DNA of 64,000 bases. It comes from Hoeflea sp. 108 (GTDB lineage Bacteria > Pseudomonadota > Alphaproteobacteria > Rhizobiales > Rhizobiaceae). A program made the translations under genes and the position numbers. This document shows positions 15,367 through 24,274 of this stretch, piece after piece. The notes below the pieces were generated by a model, which worked only from the letters and a program-made list of their open reading frames with translations, ran no database searches and was not told the origin of the DNA. Position 1 is the stretch's first letter. Each line of letters begins with the position of its first letter. Where the stretch lies: contig NZ_KB890024.1 of NCBI RefSeq assembly GCF_000372965.1, forward strand, positions 2,544,839 to 2,608,838, in the 5' to 3' direction.

Positions 15367-16191
15367 ATGCAACCTTCCAAAGACATCGCCCGCCTGATCG
15401 AGATCATGGCTGCCCTGCGCGAGCCGAAAACCGGCTGCCCCTGGGATATCGAGCAAAACTTCCAAACGATCGCGCCCTACACGATCGAAGAGGCCTATGA
15501 GGTCGCCGACGCGATTTCGCGCAACGACATCGACCACCTGAAGGAAGAACTTGGCGACCTGCTTCTTCAGGTCGTCTACCACGCCCAGATGGCGGAGGAG
15601 GTCGGCGAATTCGCTTTCGGCGACGTTGTGCAGGCTATCACCACCAAGATGATCCGCCGCCACCCCCATGTCTTTGGCGACGCCGAGGCGCGCGAGGCCC
15701 GTTCCGCCAAGGGCATGTGGGAAAAGATCAAGGCGGAGGAGAAGGCTGAGAAGCGCGCGGCCCGCCTCGCCCGCGGGTTAGACCCCGAAGATCACGGCAA
15801 CGGCTTTTTGGACTCCGTGCCCGTCGCGCTGCCGGCGCTGACGCGCGCCCTGAAGCTGCAGGAGAAAGCAGCCCGCGTCGGCTTCGACTGGGGCGAAGCC
15901 GCACCCATACTCGACAAGATCGAGGAAGAAATCGGCGAATTGCGCGAGGCCATGGCCAAGGGCGACCAGGCGGCGGTCAAGGACGAGTTCGGCGACATGC
16001 TGTTTGCGCTGGTCAATCTCGGCCGCCACCTCCAGCTGGATTCGGAGGCGGCGCTCGGCGGGACAAACGACAAGTTCCGCAAGCGCTTCCATTATGTCGA
16101 GAAGTCGCTCGACGAGGCAGGCAGCAGCCTTGAAGCGGCAACGCTCGACGAGATGGAAACACTCTGGCAGCAGGCCAAGACGGCGAAGTAG
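15367..16191 (+). CDS. mazG: Nucleoside triphosphate pyrophosphohydrolase MazG
   Basis: A 274-residue protein with two tandem MazG domains that hydrolyses NTPs to NMP and pyrophosphate. The first domain opens with LREPKTGCPWDIEQNF and has the metal-binding EEAYEVADAI and EELGDLLLQVVYHAQ; the second has EEEIGELREAMAK and DEFGDMLFALVNLGRH. The ATG at 15367 is the natural family start; the frame is open to 15208 without similarity. It is monocistronic, diverging from crcB and converging on hflX across a repeat-rich spacer. Confidence 0.95.
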   Translation: MQPSKDIARLIEIMAALREPKTGCPWDIEQNFQTIAPYTIEEAYEVADAISRNDIDHLKEELGDLLLQVVYHAQMAEEVGEFAFGDVVQAITTKMIRRHPHVFGDAEAREARSAKGMWEKIKAEEKAEKRAARLARGLDPEDHGNGFLDSVPVALPALTRALKLQEKAARVGFDWGEAAPILDKIEEEIGELREAMAKGDQAAVKDEFGDMLFALVNLGRHLQLDSEAALGGTNDKFRKRFHYVEKSLDEAGSSLEAATLDEMETLWQQAKTAK

Positions 16192-16212
16192 GTAATTCGC
16201 CTTCGCGAACCA

Positions 16213-16362
16213 CCTCTCCACGTGGGGGAGAGGAAACGCCGATCGCCGCCGCCTGCCCCATCACCATCACCTGCCCCATCGCGGCATGTGGACGATCGAG
16301 ATGGGCCATCGACGCAAAACGTCTTCTCCCCACCGGGGAGAAGGGTGGCCCGAAGGGCCAGA
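16213..16362. repeat. Cluster of palindromes between mazG and hflX
   Basis: Three perfect or near-perfect hairpins lie in the 207-base convergent spacer: CCTCTCC/GGAGAGG (16213-16233), CTTCTCCCC-ACC-GGGGAGAAG (16323-16343) and TGGCCC-GAA-GGGCCA (16346-16360), followed by GATGAGGGCG. This combination looks like the short palindromic elements common between rhizobial genes and may stop transcription from both sides. Membership in a dispersed family is from memory and not tested. Confidence 0.55.
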
Positions 16363-16398
16363 TGAGGGCGAGCCGACCTGCCCGCTTGAGCTCAGTGC

Positions 16399-17790
16399 TC
16401 AGTGCTTGCCGTGCCTCAGGATGCGCGCCGCGATCTCGTCGCGGGCGGAGGCTGTCGCCTGAAGCGTCATCGACACGCTGCCGTCGTCATTGTCAGTGCG
16501 CTTGACCACGTCGCCATTGCGGTAGAGCCAGTCGATCTGGCCGAGCTGGCTTGGCGCCAGCGTGACGTCGATGGTCTCCAGCTCGCCGGAAACGCGCTGC
16601 TCAATGAGCCCGGTGAGAACGGCAATCCCCTCGCCCGTAATCGCCGAGATGGCAATCGGCGGGGCCTTGCGGCCATCGGCACTGTCGGACAGCAGCCGCT
16701 CGCGGTTGCCCTCGTCGAGCTGGTCGATCTTGTTCCACACCTCGATGACACGGTCGGTGTCGGCAGCATCGACGCCGAGATCGGCAAGGATGCGTTCGAC
16801 ATCGTCGGCCTGCGCCGCCGTATCGGGGTCGGAGATGTCGCGCAAATGGATGACGAGATCGGCTTCGACCACCTCTTCAAGCGTGGCGCGGAAGGCTGCG
16901 ATCAGATGTGTCGGCAGGTCGGAGATGAAGCCCACCGTGTCGGACAGGATGATCGGCGTGCCATGCGGCAGCCGCACGCGCCTGAGCGTCGGGTCGAGCG
17001 TGGCAAACAACATGTCCTCGGCGAGAACGCCGGCGCCAGTCAGGCGGTTGAACAGCGTCGATTTGCCCGCATTGGTGTAACCGACGATGGCGACCACCGG
17101 GAACGGCACCTTGCGGCGCTTGGCGCGATGCAGGTCGCGGGTGCGGCGCACCGTCTCGAGCTCGCGCTTGAGCTTGAGAATCTTTTCCTGGAGCGCGCGC
17201 CGGTCGGCCTCGATCTGGGTTTCGCCGGGGCCGCCAAGGAAGCCGGCGCCGCCGCGCTGACGCTCCAGGTGGGTCCAGCTGCGAACCAGCCGGCCCTTCT
17301 GGTAATTCAGATGAGCAAGCTCGACCTGCAGCGTGCCCTCCTTGGTGCGCGCGCGCCGGCCGAAGATCTCGAGGATCAGGCCGGTGCGGTCGAGCACCTT
17401 GGCATTCAGCTCTTTTTCAAGATTGCGCTGTTGGACCGGCGTCAGCGGATGGTCGACGATGACCAGCTCCGCCTTGCGCTCCTTCACGATCTCGGCGAAT
17501 TCCTCGACCTTGCCGCTGCCGAGCAGCGTCGAAGGTCGCGGGTCGTTGATCGTGACGACTGCCGTATGCACGGGTTCGAGATCGATGGCACGCGTCAGCC
17601 CGACCGCTTCATCGTGGCGGGCTTCTGATGACCGCGCCAGGCGCGGACGTGCGCTGTCGTCGTCATTCCTGGGCTGGCGCGTAAGCACCGGCACAATGAC
17701 GACAGCACGCGTGGGGGCCTTGTCGCCCCCTATCGATTCGGGTCCGTTGCTGGCACCGGCCTTGTCGCCGGCGTTCCTGTCGCGCGCCAA
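16399..17790 (-). CDS. hflX: GTPase HflX
   Basis: A 463-residue ribosome-associated GTPase that splits stalled ribosomes. The N-terminal HflX domain contains LLGSGKVEEFAEIVKERKAE and LTPVQQRNLEKELNAKVLDR; a glycine-rich RQRGGAGFLGGPGETQIE linker follows; the G domain has the P-loop GYTNAGKSTLFNRL, G3 in DTVGFISDLP and G4 NKID. The only start that keeps the family N-terminus is TTG at 17790, directly abutting the hfq stop (TGATTG). Translation therefore probably depends on coupling to hfq. The nearest purine-rich site (GAGGAAAG) is inside hfq, about 14 bases upstream. Confidence 0.94.
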   Translation of the reverse strand: MARDRNAGDKAGASNGPESIGGDKAPTRAVVIVPVLTRQPRNDDDSARPRLARSSEARHDEAVGLTRAIDLEPVHTAVVTINDPRPSTLLGSGKVEEFAEIVKERKAELVIVDHPLTPVQQRNLEKELNAKVLDRTGLILEIFGRRARTKEGTLQVELAHLNYQKGRLVRSWTHLERQRGGAGFLGGPGETQIEADRRALQEKILKLKRELETVRRTRDLHRAKRRKVPFPVVAIVGYTNAGKSTLFNRLTGAGVLAEDMLFATLDPTLRRVRLPHGTPIILSDTVGFISDLPTHLIAAFRATLEEVVEADLVIHLRDISDPDTAAQADDVERILADLGVDAADTDRVIEVWNKIDQLDEGNRERLLSDSADGRKAPPIAISAITGEGIAVLTGLIEQRVSGELETIDVTLAPSQLGQIDWLYRNGDVVKRTDNDDGSVSMTLQATASARDEIAARILRHGKH

Positions 17791-18036
17791 TCAGCCGCCC
17801 TGGCTTTCCTCGCCATCGAACATCTGAACCGGCTGGCTCGGCATGATCGTGGAGATGGCATGCTTGTAGACGAGCTGAGAGTGCCCGTCACGGCGCAACA
17901 AAACACAGAAATTGTCGAAGGAAGTTACTACCCCGGTCAATTTCACGCCGTTAATGAGGAAAATGGTGAGTGGATTTTTGCTCTTACGAACTGAATTCAG
18001 GAACAGGTCCTGAAGATTCTGCGATCGTTCCGCCAT
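17791..18036 (-). CDS. hfq: RNA-binding protein Hfq
   Basis: An 81-residue Sm-like hexameric RNA chaperone that pairs small RNAs with mRNAs; in rhizobia it also affects nifA and fixK expression. Sm1 is visible as LTIFLINGVKLTGVVTSFDNF and Sm2 as YKHAISTIMP; the proximal-face segment QNLQDLFLNSVRKSKNP is typical. ATG at 18036 is chosen because it begins MAERSQNLQD, the conserved start; the frame upstream has no similarity. It is followed without a gap by hflX, the usual hfq-hflX pair. A possible promoter lies at 18071-18099. Confidence 0.96.
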   Translation of the reverse strand: MAERSQNLQDLFLNSVRKSKNPLTIFLINGVKLTGVVTSFDNFCVLLRRDGHSQLVYKHAISTIMPSQPVQMFDGEESQGG

Positions 18037-18070
18037 TGTTCTTTTCTTTCGCCGATCCCTGTCTGCTGCC

Positions 18071-18099
18071 AATGCGCCAAATTCCCGGGCTCATGTCAA
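18071..18099 (-). promoter_or_regulatory. Candidate housekeeping promoter of hfq-hflX
   Basis: On the minus strand TTGACA (18094-18099, preceded by C) is followed after 17 bases by CGCATT (18071-18076), 34 bases upstream of the hfq ATG. The -35 element is a perfect match, the -10 element is weak. Confidence 0.4.
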
Positions 18100-18174
18100 G
18101 CGAGCAGACACCCCTTGCCACAACGCGCGGCAAGCTGAACGAGATGAATTTAACCATTTACGCCCAAGCGGTTA

Positions 18175-19038
18175 TCAGGCTTGGATTTTTTCCGCAACGT
18201 CAAAAAATGCCTCGCGCAGTGAAAGTGCCACCGAGCCCGGATGACCGTTTGCGACGGGCTGGTCGTCAATCGCGACGATCGGCATGATCACGGTGGTGGC
18301 TGCGGTGATGAAAGCCTCACGCGCGCCCTTGGCTTCCTCGACGGTGAAGCCACGCTCCTCGACCTTCAGGCCGAGTTTCCTGGCCACATCCATCAGCGTG
18401 GTGCGGGTGATGCCGCGCAGGATGCCATGGTCGGCCGGACGCGTGACCAGCACGCCGTCCTTGGTGACGATCCAGGCGTTGGTGGCGGCCCCTTCCTTGA
18501 CGGTGCCGTCAGGATCGACGAACCACGCCTCCTGTGCACCTGCCTCCTTGGCCTGCTGGCGCGCCAGCACATTGGGCAGCAGGCCGACCGACTTGATGTC
18601 GACGCGATCCCAGCGATTCTCCGGCACGGTAATGACCTTGAGGCCGGCAGCCGCCTTTTTGGCGGACGCAACCGGGTCGGTGCGCTTGGCCGTCACGACC
18701 AGGGCCGAAGGCGTACCTTCGGCCGGGAAGAAATGGTCGCGGGGGGCGACGCCGCGCGTCACCTGCAGATAGACAAGGCCGTTGACGACGCGGTTGCGGC
18801 GGATGACCTCGCGCATGATGTGCACCAGCACGGCGCGGTTCACCGGCCAGCCGATCCTGAGTTCCGACAGCGAACGGTCGAGGCGGTTGAGGTGGCCGAC
18901 GCTGTCGACGATGAAGCCACGCGCCACCTCGCAGACCTCGTAGACGCCGTCGGCAAACTGGTAGCCGCGGTCCTCGATATGCACGCCGGCGTGGGAATGC
19001 GGGAGATAGCGTCCGTTGACATAGGCAATGCGCGGCAT
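18175..19038 (-). CDS. dat: D-amino-acid aminotransferase
   Basis: A 287-residue fold-type IV PLP aminotransferase, the D-alanine aminotransferase type, which interconverts D-amino acids and 2-oxo acids and supplies D-glutamate or D-alanine for cell wall. The start MPRIAYVNGRYLPHSHAGV and IEDRGYQFADGVYEV are typical; the catalytic lysine lies in DIKSVGLLPNVLARQQAKEA; EGAATNAWIV and LRGITRTTLMDVA bind the cofactor phosphate. It might use branched-chain substrates instead, but the FADGVYEV motif favours the D-specific group. It sits between trkA and hfq in the conserved rhizobial order. Confidence 0.9.
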   Translation of the reverse strand: MPRIAYVNGRYLPHSHAGVHIEDRGYQFADGVYEVCEVARGFIVDSVGHLNRLDRSLSELRIGWPVNRAVLVHIMREVIRRNRVVNGLVYLQVTRGVAPRDHFFPAEGTPSALVVTAKRTDPVASAKKAAAGLKVITVPENRWDRVDIKSVGLLPNVLARQQAKEAGAQEAWFVDPDGTVKEGAATNAWIVTKDGVLVTRPADHGILRGITRTTLMDVARKLGLKVEERGFTVEEAKGAREAFITAATTVIMPIVAIDDQPVANGHPGSVALSLREAFFDVAEKIQA

Positions 19039-19133
19039 GGCTGTTTGATCCCTCGAAATTTGTCGTGAGTTCTACCCGATTTGCATAGCCCGGCAACGCC
19101 AGATCGGATGGTCCAACTCAGAAGAATGCAGCG

Positions 19134-20510
19134 TCAGAAGAATTCGAGGCTGACGCGGAACATCTGCTCCACCTGCTTGACCGCATGGGCGAGCGCGAAG
19201 ATGACCACCCTATCCTTAGGCTTGATCTTCACGTTACCGCCCGGCTTGATCACCTGGCCGTCGCGGTAGATCGCGCCGATGCGCATACCGTCGGGCAGTT
19301 CGAGATCGCGCAGATGCGCACCGACCAGCGGCGACGTCTCCAGCGCCTCGGCCTCGATGATCTCGGCAGCCCCCCGCTGGAGCGAATGGACCTGACGGAT
19401 GCGGCCGCGCCGGACGTGCTGAAGCACGCGCGAAATGGTCACGGCACTCGGATTGACGTGGGCGTCGATGCCCAGCGGCTTGGTCAGGTCGTGATAGGTC
19501 GGGCTGTTGATCAGCGCCAGATTGGCCTTGCACCCAAGCCGCTTGGCCATGACCGACGACAGGATGTTGACCTGGTCGTTGTTGGTCAGCGCCACCATCA
19601 GGTCGGCGTCCTGGATGTCGGCCTCCATCAGGAGCTTCTGGTCGAGCGCGCTACCATTGAGCACGACAGTGCGGCGCAACTGGTCGGCGGCCTTGACCGC
19701 CCTCTCCTTGCTCGACTCGATAATCTTGATCTTGGTGCGGCTCTGGCGCTGTTCGAGCGTGCGAGCGACGAACAGGCCAATATTGCCGCCGCCAGCGACG
19801 ACGATGCGCGTCGCCTCCTGCTCGTCATGGCCGAACAGGCCGAGCGTGCGGCGCACCTGGTCCTTGGTGGTTACTACATAAGCGAGATCGCCGGCCACAA
19901 GCTGGTCGCCGGAATGCGGGATGAACAGCCGCCCGTTGCGGCTGACGCCGACCACCGTCGACGGCAGGTCCGGGAACAGCTCGGTGAGTTGCGCCAGCGG
20001 CGTGTTGATGACGGGGCAATCCTCGAGACACTCGATCGCCACCATGATGATGCGGTTTTCGCCAAAGCGCACGACATCGGTCGCGCCCGGCAGCGTGATG
20101 CGCCGGAGCACCATTTCGCCGACTTCGAGTTCGGGGGAGATGATGACATCGATCGGCAAGTGCTCGCGCGAGAACAGGTCCTGATAGTGTGGCTGCAGAT
20201 ATGACTGGGCGCGGATGCGGGCGATCTTCATCGGCACGTTAAAGAGTGCGTGCGCGACCTCGCAGGCGACGATATTGACCTCGTCGAACAGGGTCACGGC
20301 GATGATCATGTCAGCGTTCTGGGCGCCGGCCGCCTCCAGCACCTCGGGATGCGAGCCGTGGCCGACAAAACCGCGCACATCGAGCGAATCCCGCACCGAC
20401 TGGATCAGCTCGGGAGCCGTGTCGATGATCGAGACGTCGTTTTTTTCAGCCGCGAGGCGCTCGGCAATACCGTAGCCGACCTGGCCGGCGCCGCAGATGA
20501 TCACGCGCAT
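19134..20510 (-). CDS. trkA: Trk system potassium transport regulator TrkA
   Basis: A 458-residue cytoplasmic NAD-binding subunit that gates the Trk potassium channel. It has two RCK_N/RCK_C repeats: the first Rossmann motif VIICGAGQVGYGIAERLA at residue 3 and the second IVVAGGGNIGLFVARTLE near residue 232; the C-terminal lobe includes VNPSAVTISRVLQHVRRGRI. Its TrkH/TrkG channel partner is not in the window. It follows ntrX by 35 bases, an arrangement conserved in rhizobia and Brucella, and may be part of the ntrYX transcript. Confidence 0.95.
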   Translation of the reverse strand: MRVIICGAGQVGYGIAERLAAEKNDVSIIDTAPELIQSVRDSLDVRGFVGHGSHPEVLEAAGAQNADMIIAVTLFDEVNIVACEVAHALFNVPMKIARIRAQSYLQPHYQDLFSREHLPIDVIISPELEVGEMVLRRITLPGATDVVRFGENRIIMVAIECLEDCPVINTPLAQLTELFPDLPSTVVGVSRNGRLFIPHSGDQLVAGDLAYVVTTKDQVRRTLGLFGHDEQEATRIVVAGGGNIGLFVARTLEQRQSRTKIKIIESSKERAVKAADQLRRTVVLNGSALDQKLLMEADIQDADLMVALTNNDQVNILSSVMAKRLGCKANLALINSPTYHDLTKPLGIDAHVNPSAVTISRVLQHVRRGRIRQVHSLQRGAAEIIEAEALETSPLVGAHLRDLELPDGMRIGAIYRDGQVIKPGGNVKIKPKDRVVIFALAHAVKQVEQMFRVSLEFF

Positions 20511-20545
20511 ATGGAACCCCTACCCCGTCGGCAGCCGACCAGCCC

Positions 20546-21907
20546 TTACACGCCCAGCGACTTGAGCTTGCGGTGCAGTGCCGAACGCTCCATGCCGATG
20601 AACTCGGCGGTCTTGGAGATGTTGCCGCCGAAGCGGTTGATCTGCGCGATGAGATACTCCTTCTCGAACATCTCGCGGGCCTCGCGCAACGGCAACGCCA
20701 TGATGTGCTGGTCCGACTGGTTCGGCGCGCGTGGCATCACGTCGCCGATCTCGGACGGCAACAGGTCGGCAGTGATCGGCGCTTCGGGATTGTCACCACG
20801 GGCAAGGATCAGCAGGCGCTCGACATTGTTGCGCAACTGGCGAACGTTGCCAGGCCAGTTGTGCGCCTGCAGGACGGCAAGCGCATCGTCGCCGATGCGG
20901 CGCGGCTTGATGCCGGCCTGCTTGGCCATCTGCTTCATGAAATTGTCGACGAGATAGGGAATGTCTTCGCGACGTTCGGCAAGCCCCGGCACCATGACGG
21001 GAACGACGGCCAGGCGATGGTATAGATCCTCGCGGAAACGCCCCTCGGCGATCATCCCTTCCAGGTTCTGCGCCGTCGACGAGATGATGCGGACATCGAC
21101 CTTGACCCGCTTGGTGCCGCCGACACGCTCGAACTGCTGGTCGACGAGCACACGCAGAATCTTGTTCTGCGTCTCGCGCGGCATGTCGGCGATCTCATCG
21201 AGATAGAGAATGCCCTGATGGGCTTCCTCGAGCGCACCGACCTTGCGCTCGCCGCCGTTGGATTCGGTGCCGAACAGCTCGATCTCCATGCGCTCAGGCG
21301 TGATCGTCGCTGCGTTCAGCGTGACGAACGGGCCTGCCTTGCGGCTCGAATGCGAATGGATCGAGCGGGCCACCAGTTCCTTGCCCGAACCGGAGGGACC
21401 GATGATCATGATGCGGCTGTTGGTAGGGGCAACGCGATCGATGGTCTGGCGCAGCTGGCTCATCGCCGACGACATGCCGATCAGGTCATGCGTCTCGCCG
21501 CTGCGCATCTTGAGCTCGGACACCTCGCGCTTGAGCTTGGAGGTTTCGAGCGCGCGCTCGGCGATCAGGATCAGCCGATCGGCCTTGAACGGCTTCTCGA
21601 TGAAGTCGTAGGCGCCGCGACGAATGGCGGAGACCGCCGTCTCGATATTGCCGTGACCAGAGATCATCACCACAGGCAGGCTGGGATGCAGCGTCTTGAT
21701 CTCGTCAAGCAGCGCCAGCCCGTCAAGGCGTGACCCCTGGAGCCAGATGTCGAGGAAGACAAGGCGCGGCGCGCGATCAGCTATCGCGGCCAGTGCGCTG
21801 TCCGCGTCGAATGCGGTGCGGGTTTCGTGACCTTCGTCGCTGAGAATGCCAGCAACCAGTTCGCGGATGTCTTCTTCGTCGTCGACGATAAGGATATCAG
21901 ACGCCAT
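20546..21907 (-). CDS. ntrX: Nitrogen response regulator NtrX
   Basis: A 453-residue response regulator of the NtrC family, partner of the NtrY kinase. The receiver domain (1-120) has Asp53 in LVFLDIW as phosphoryl acceptor. The AAA+ domain has the Walker A GPSGSGKELVARSIH and LYLDEIADMPRETQ. Where sigma54 activators carry GAFTGA, this protein reads FGTESNGGERKVGALEEA, so it should not contact sigma54. The C-terminal Fis-type helix-turn-helix includes KTAEFIGMERSALHRKLKSL. Start at 21907 overlaps the ntrY end by 11 bases; translation is probably coupled. Confidence 0.95.
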   Translation of the reverse strand: MASDILIVDDEEDIRELVAGILSDEGHETRTAFDADSALAAIADRAPRLVFLDIWLQGSRLDGLALLDEIKTLHPSLPVVMISGHGNIETAVSAIRRGAYDFIEKPFKADRLILIAERALETSKLKREVSELKMRSGETHDLIGMSSAMSQLRQTIDRVAPTNSRIMIIGPSGSGKELVARSIHSHSSRKAGPFVTLNAATITPERMEIELFGTESNGGERKVGALEEAHQGILYLDEIADMPRETQNKILRVLVDQQFERVGGTKRVKVDVRIISSTAQNLEGMIAEGRFREDLYHRLAVVPVMVPGLAERREDIPYLVDNFMKQMAKQAGIKPRRIGDDALAVLQAHNWPGNVRQLRNNVERLLILARGDNPEAPITADLLPSEIGDVMPRAPNQSDQHIMALPLREAREMFEKEYLIAQINRFGGNISKTAEFIGMERSALHRKLKSLGV

Positions 21908-24188
21908 TTCCGACCTTTTCTGTTTCCTTTTCCTGCGCTGCGTCGCCGGCACCCTTCGGCGCCACGGCCTCTTCGGCCACCGCAGGCAGGATCATGCTGA
22001 TCATTGCGCCACGCCCACCGTGGAATTCGGCAGGCGCGTCGTGCAGTTCCAATCGTCCGCCGTGGTCCTCGATGATCTTCTTGACGATAGCGAGGCCAAG
22101 GCCGGTGCCTTTCTCTCGTGTCGTCATGTAAGGCTCGAGCAGGCGTTGCCGGTTTTCGCGCGGCAGGCCCTTGCCATTGTCGACCACGTCGACGCGGATC
22201 GAATTTCCGTCCCGCTTCGCCTGGATGCGGATCACACCCGGCTCGCCGGTCTGGCGTTCCGCCGCCTCAATGGCCTCGGCGGCATTCTTGATGACGTTGC
22301 CAAAGGCCTGGGCCATCAGGCGGCTGTCGAAAGTTCCCTTGAGCGGACCCGCCGTGATATCGCGCTCGAAGGCGATGTCGGAACGACTGACCTCGACAAG
22401 GAACGAAGCCTCGCGCAACGGCTCGCGAATGTCGATGACCCTCATCTCCGGCTTCGGCATGCGGGCGAAGGCCGAGAACTCGTCGACCATGCGGCCGATG
22501 TCGCCGACCTGGCGGATGATGGTTTCGGTACACTGGTCGAAGACCTCTCGGTCCTCGGTAATGACCTTGCCATAACGGCGACGGATGCGCTCGGCCGACA
22601 GCTGGATCGGCGTCAGCGGGTTCTTGATCTCGTGGGCGATACGTCGCGCCACGTCCGCCCAAGCCGAGGTGCGCTGGGCCGATACGAGGTCGGTGATGTC
22701 GTCGACCGTCACGACATAGGACTTGTCGCCATCGTCGCTGCCGCTTTCTTCGACCGTCACCTGAACGTTGAAGGTGCGTTCCGCGCCGGCGCGATAGAAG
22801 GTCACCTGCTCGCGATAGACGGGCTTGCCCGAACGGCGGCCGATCTCGAACACGCGCCCGACATGCGGCAACAGGATCGACAGGTTCTGGCCGAGCGATT
22901 CCGCTGCCGAAAGCCCGAGCATGGTTTCAGCCGAGCGGTTGACGATGGTGATGCTGCCAAAGGGATCGACGCCGATGACACCGGCGGTGACGCCAGAAAG
23001 CACCGCCTCGGAGAAACGGCGCCTCTCGTCGATGACGTCCTTGGTGGCGAGGATCTCGTTACGCTGGGACTTGAGCTCCTGCAGCATGTTGTTGAACGTG
23101 TCGCTGAGGGCGCCAACGTCGCCGTCCGACAGACGCACCGGCACCGAAACATCGAGATTGCCGGTCGCCACCTCGTCGGCAGCGCCGATGAGCTGGCGGA
23201 TAGGGCGCACAAGCCTGTCGGCAACGGCGATACCCGTCCAGATGGCGGACAGGACCACGATCAGCGTCAGGCCGAGATAAAGCAGCCCGAACGCAATCTG
23301 CGTCACGCGCCGGTTGGCGCCGAGATCGCGGTACTCGTCGGCATTGGCGGTGACGATCTGGCGCGCCCTGATGACCTCGGGATCAACCAGGCGGATCGTA
23401 TAGAGATAGAGCCCTTCGATCTCGCGCAGCTTGACGATGGCGCCGACGATGTTGCGCGTCCTCGGCTCGATCAGCACCGGCTTGCCGTCGGCTGCAGTTT
23501 CGACCGCAACCGGCGGCGGCTCGGGCATGGCAAAGTCGGCGCCGGTCTTGGCGCTCATGACGAAGGAGCCGTCGGCGCGGATCAGCGCCGCATGCGTGAG
23601 TGCGCGGAAGCCCGCCTGCCTGCTCATGAAGTCGAGGAAGCCGCTGCGGTCCAGGCCATAGAGCTGGCGGGCGTTGTCGAGATCGTTGGCCATCGACAGC
23701 GTCGTGCCCTGCAGGTTGCGGGCGTTCTCCTGCACATAGGCTTCGGCAATCGACAGCGATTGGCTGACAATCGTCTTGGTGCGGATTTCGAACCAGCGGT
23801 CGAGGCCGATGTCGAGGGTGATCGACGCAACGATGGCGACCAGCAATGCCGGAATGGCAGCCACCAGTGCAAACATCGTGACGATGCGAACGTGAAGCCG
23901 AGAAGCCGCCTTGCCATGTCGGCGCGCGTTGACGATGCGGCTGATCTCGAAGCCGATCAGGCCGACCAGAAGGAAGATGAAGGCGGCATTGATGCCGATC
24001 AGGACCAGCGTCGTGGTCGAATCAGGGATGATCGGCGTGACGCCGACAAGGATGGCGAAGGACACGGCAGCCGTGACCAGCGCGGCGACAATTGCCACCA
24101 CGCCCGGCAGCGCCAATATGCGCCGGCCGTCCTGCCGCCCCTTGTTGGGGAAAAGCGGTTCGTTCAGAGGTTGTGCCTGAATAGCCAT
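21897..24188 (-). CDS. ntrY: Sensor histidine kinase NtrY
   Basis: A 763-residue membrane kinase. Three to four hydrophobic helices lie in the first 130 residues (VVAIVAALVTAAVSFAILVG and others), then a periplasmic region, another helix near 300, a HAMP segment (VRPIRQLIGAADEVATGNLD), a PAS domain and the kinase core: phosphoacceptor histidine in RRIAHEIKNPLTPIQLSAER, N box NVIKNAAEAIE, and DNGKGLP with GTGLGLAIVKKIIEDHGG for ATP binding. NtrYX responds to nitrogen and, in some relatives, to redox or envelope state. It is separated from ntrC by 128 bases with a hairpin, so it may have its own promoter. Confidence 0.95.
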   Translation of the reverse strand: MAIQAQPLNEPLFPNKGRQDGRRILALPGVVAIVAALVTAAVSFAILVGVTPIIPDSTTTLVLIGINAAFIFLLVGLIGFEISRIVNARRHGKAASRLHVRIVTMFALVAAIPALLVAIVASITLDIGLDRWFEIRTKTIVSQSLSIAEAYVQENARNLQGTTLSMANDLDNARQLYGLDRSGFLDFMSRQAGFRALTHAALIRADGSFVMSAKTGADFAMPEPPPVAVETAADGKPVLIEPRTRNIVGAIVKLREIEGLYLYTIRLVDPEVIRARQIVTANADEYRDLGANRRVTQIAFGLLYLGLTLIVVLSAIWTGIAVADRLVRPIRQLIGAADEVATGNLDVSVPVRLSDGDVGALSDTFNNMLQELKSQRNEILATKDVIDERRRFSEAVLSGVTAGVIGVDPFGSITIVNRSAETMLGLSAAESLGQNLSILLPHVGRVFEIGRRSGKPVYREQVTFYRAGAERTFNVQVTVEESGSDDGDKSYVVTVDDITDLVSAQRTSAWADVARRIAHEIKNPLTPIQLSAERIRRRYGKVITEDREVFDQCTETIIRQVGDIGRMVDEFSAFARMPKPEMRVIDIREPLREASFLVEVSRSDIAFERDITAGPLKGTFDSRLMAQAFGNVIKNAAEAIEAAERQTGEPGVIRIQAKRDGNSIRVDVVDNGKGLPRENRQRLLEPYMTTREKGTGLGLAIVKKIIEDHGGRLELHDAPAEFHGGRGAMISMILPAVAEEAVAPKGAGDAAQEKETEKVGNGV

Positions 24189-24249
24189 TCCTGCCGTGTT
24201 GAGACATCAATTGCGTCGGATGTATGCAACGCATTGTGGCGATTATGCA

Positions 24250-24274
24250 ACATTTCCGCTCCCAGCGAAAATGT
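24250..24274 (-). terminator. Hairpin between ntrC and ntrY
   Basis: On the minus strand ACATTTTCGCT and AGCGGAAATGT pair (10 of 11 plus one G-T wobble) around GGG. It lies upstream of ntrC and downstream of the ntrY start, that is, in the leader of ntrY or behind ntrC depending on transcript; in the reading direction it follows ntrB-ntrC only if read from the other strand. Geometrically it is in the ntrY-to-ntrC spacer: ntrY starts at 24188 and ntrC ends at 24317, so transcripts from ntrC meet it before ntrY. There is no U run, so termination would be partial. Confidence 0.4.
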
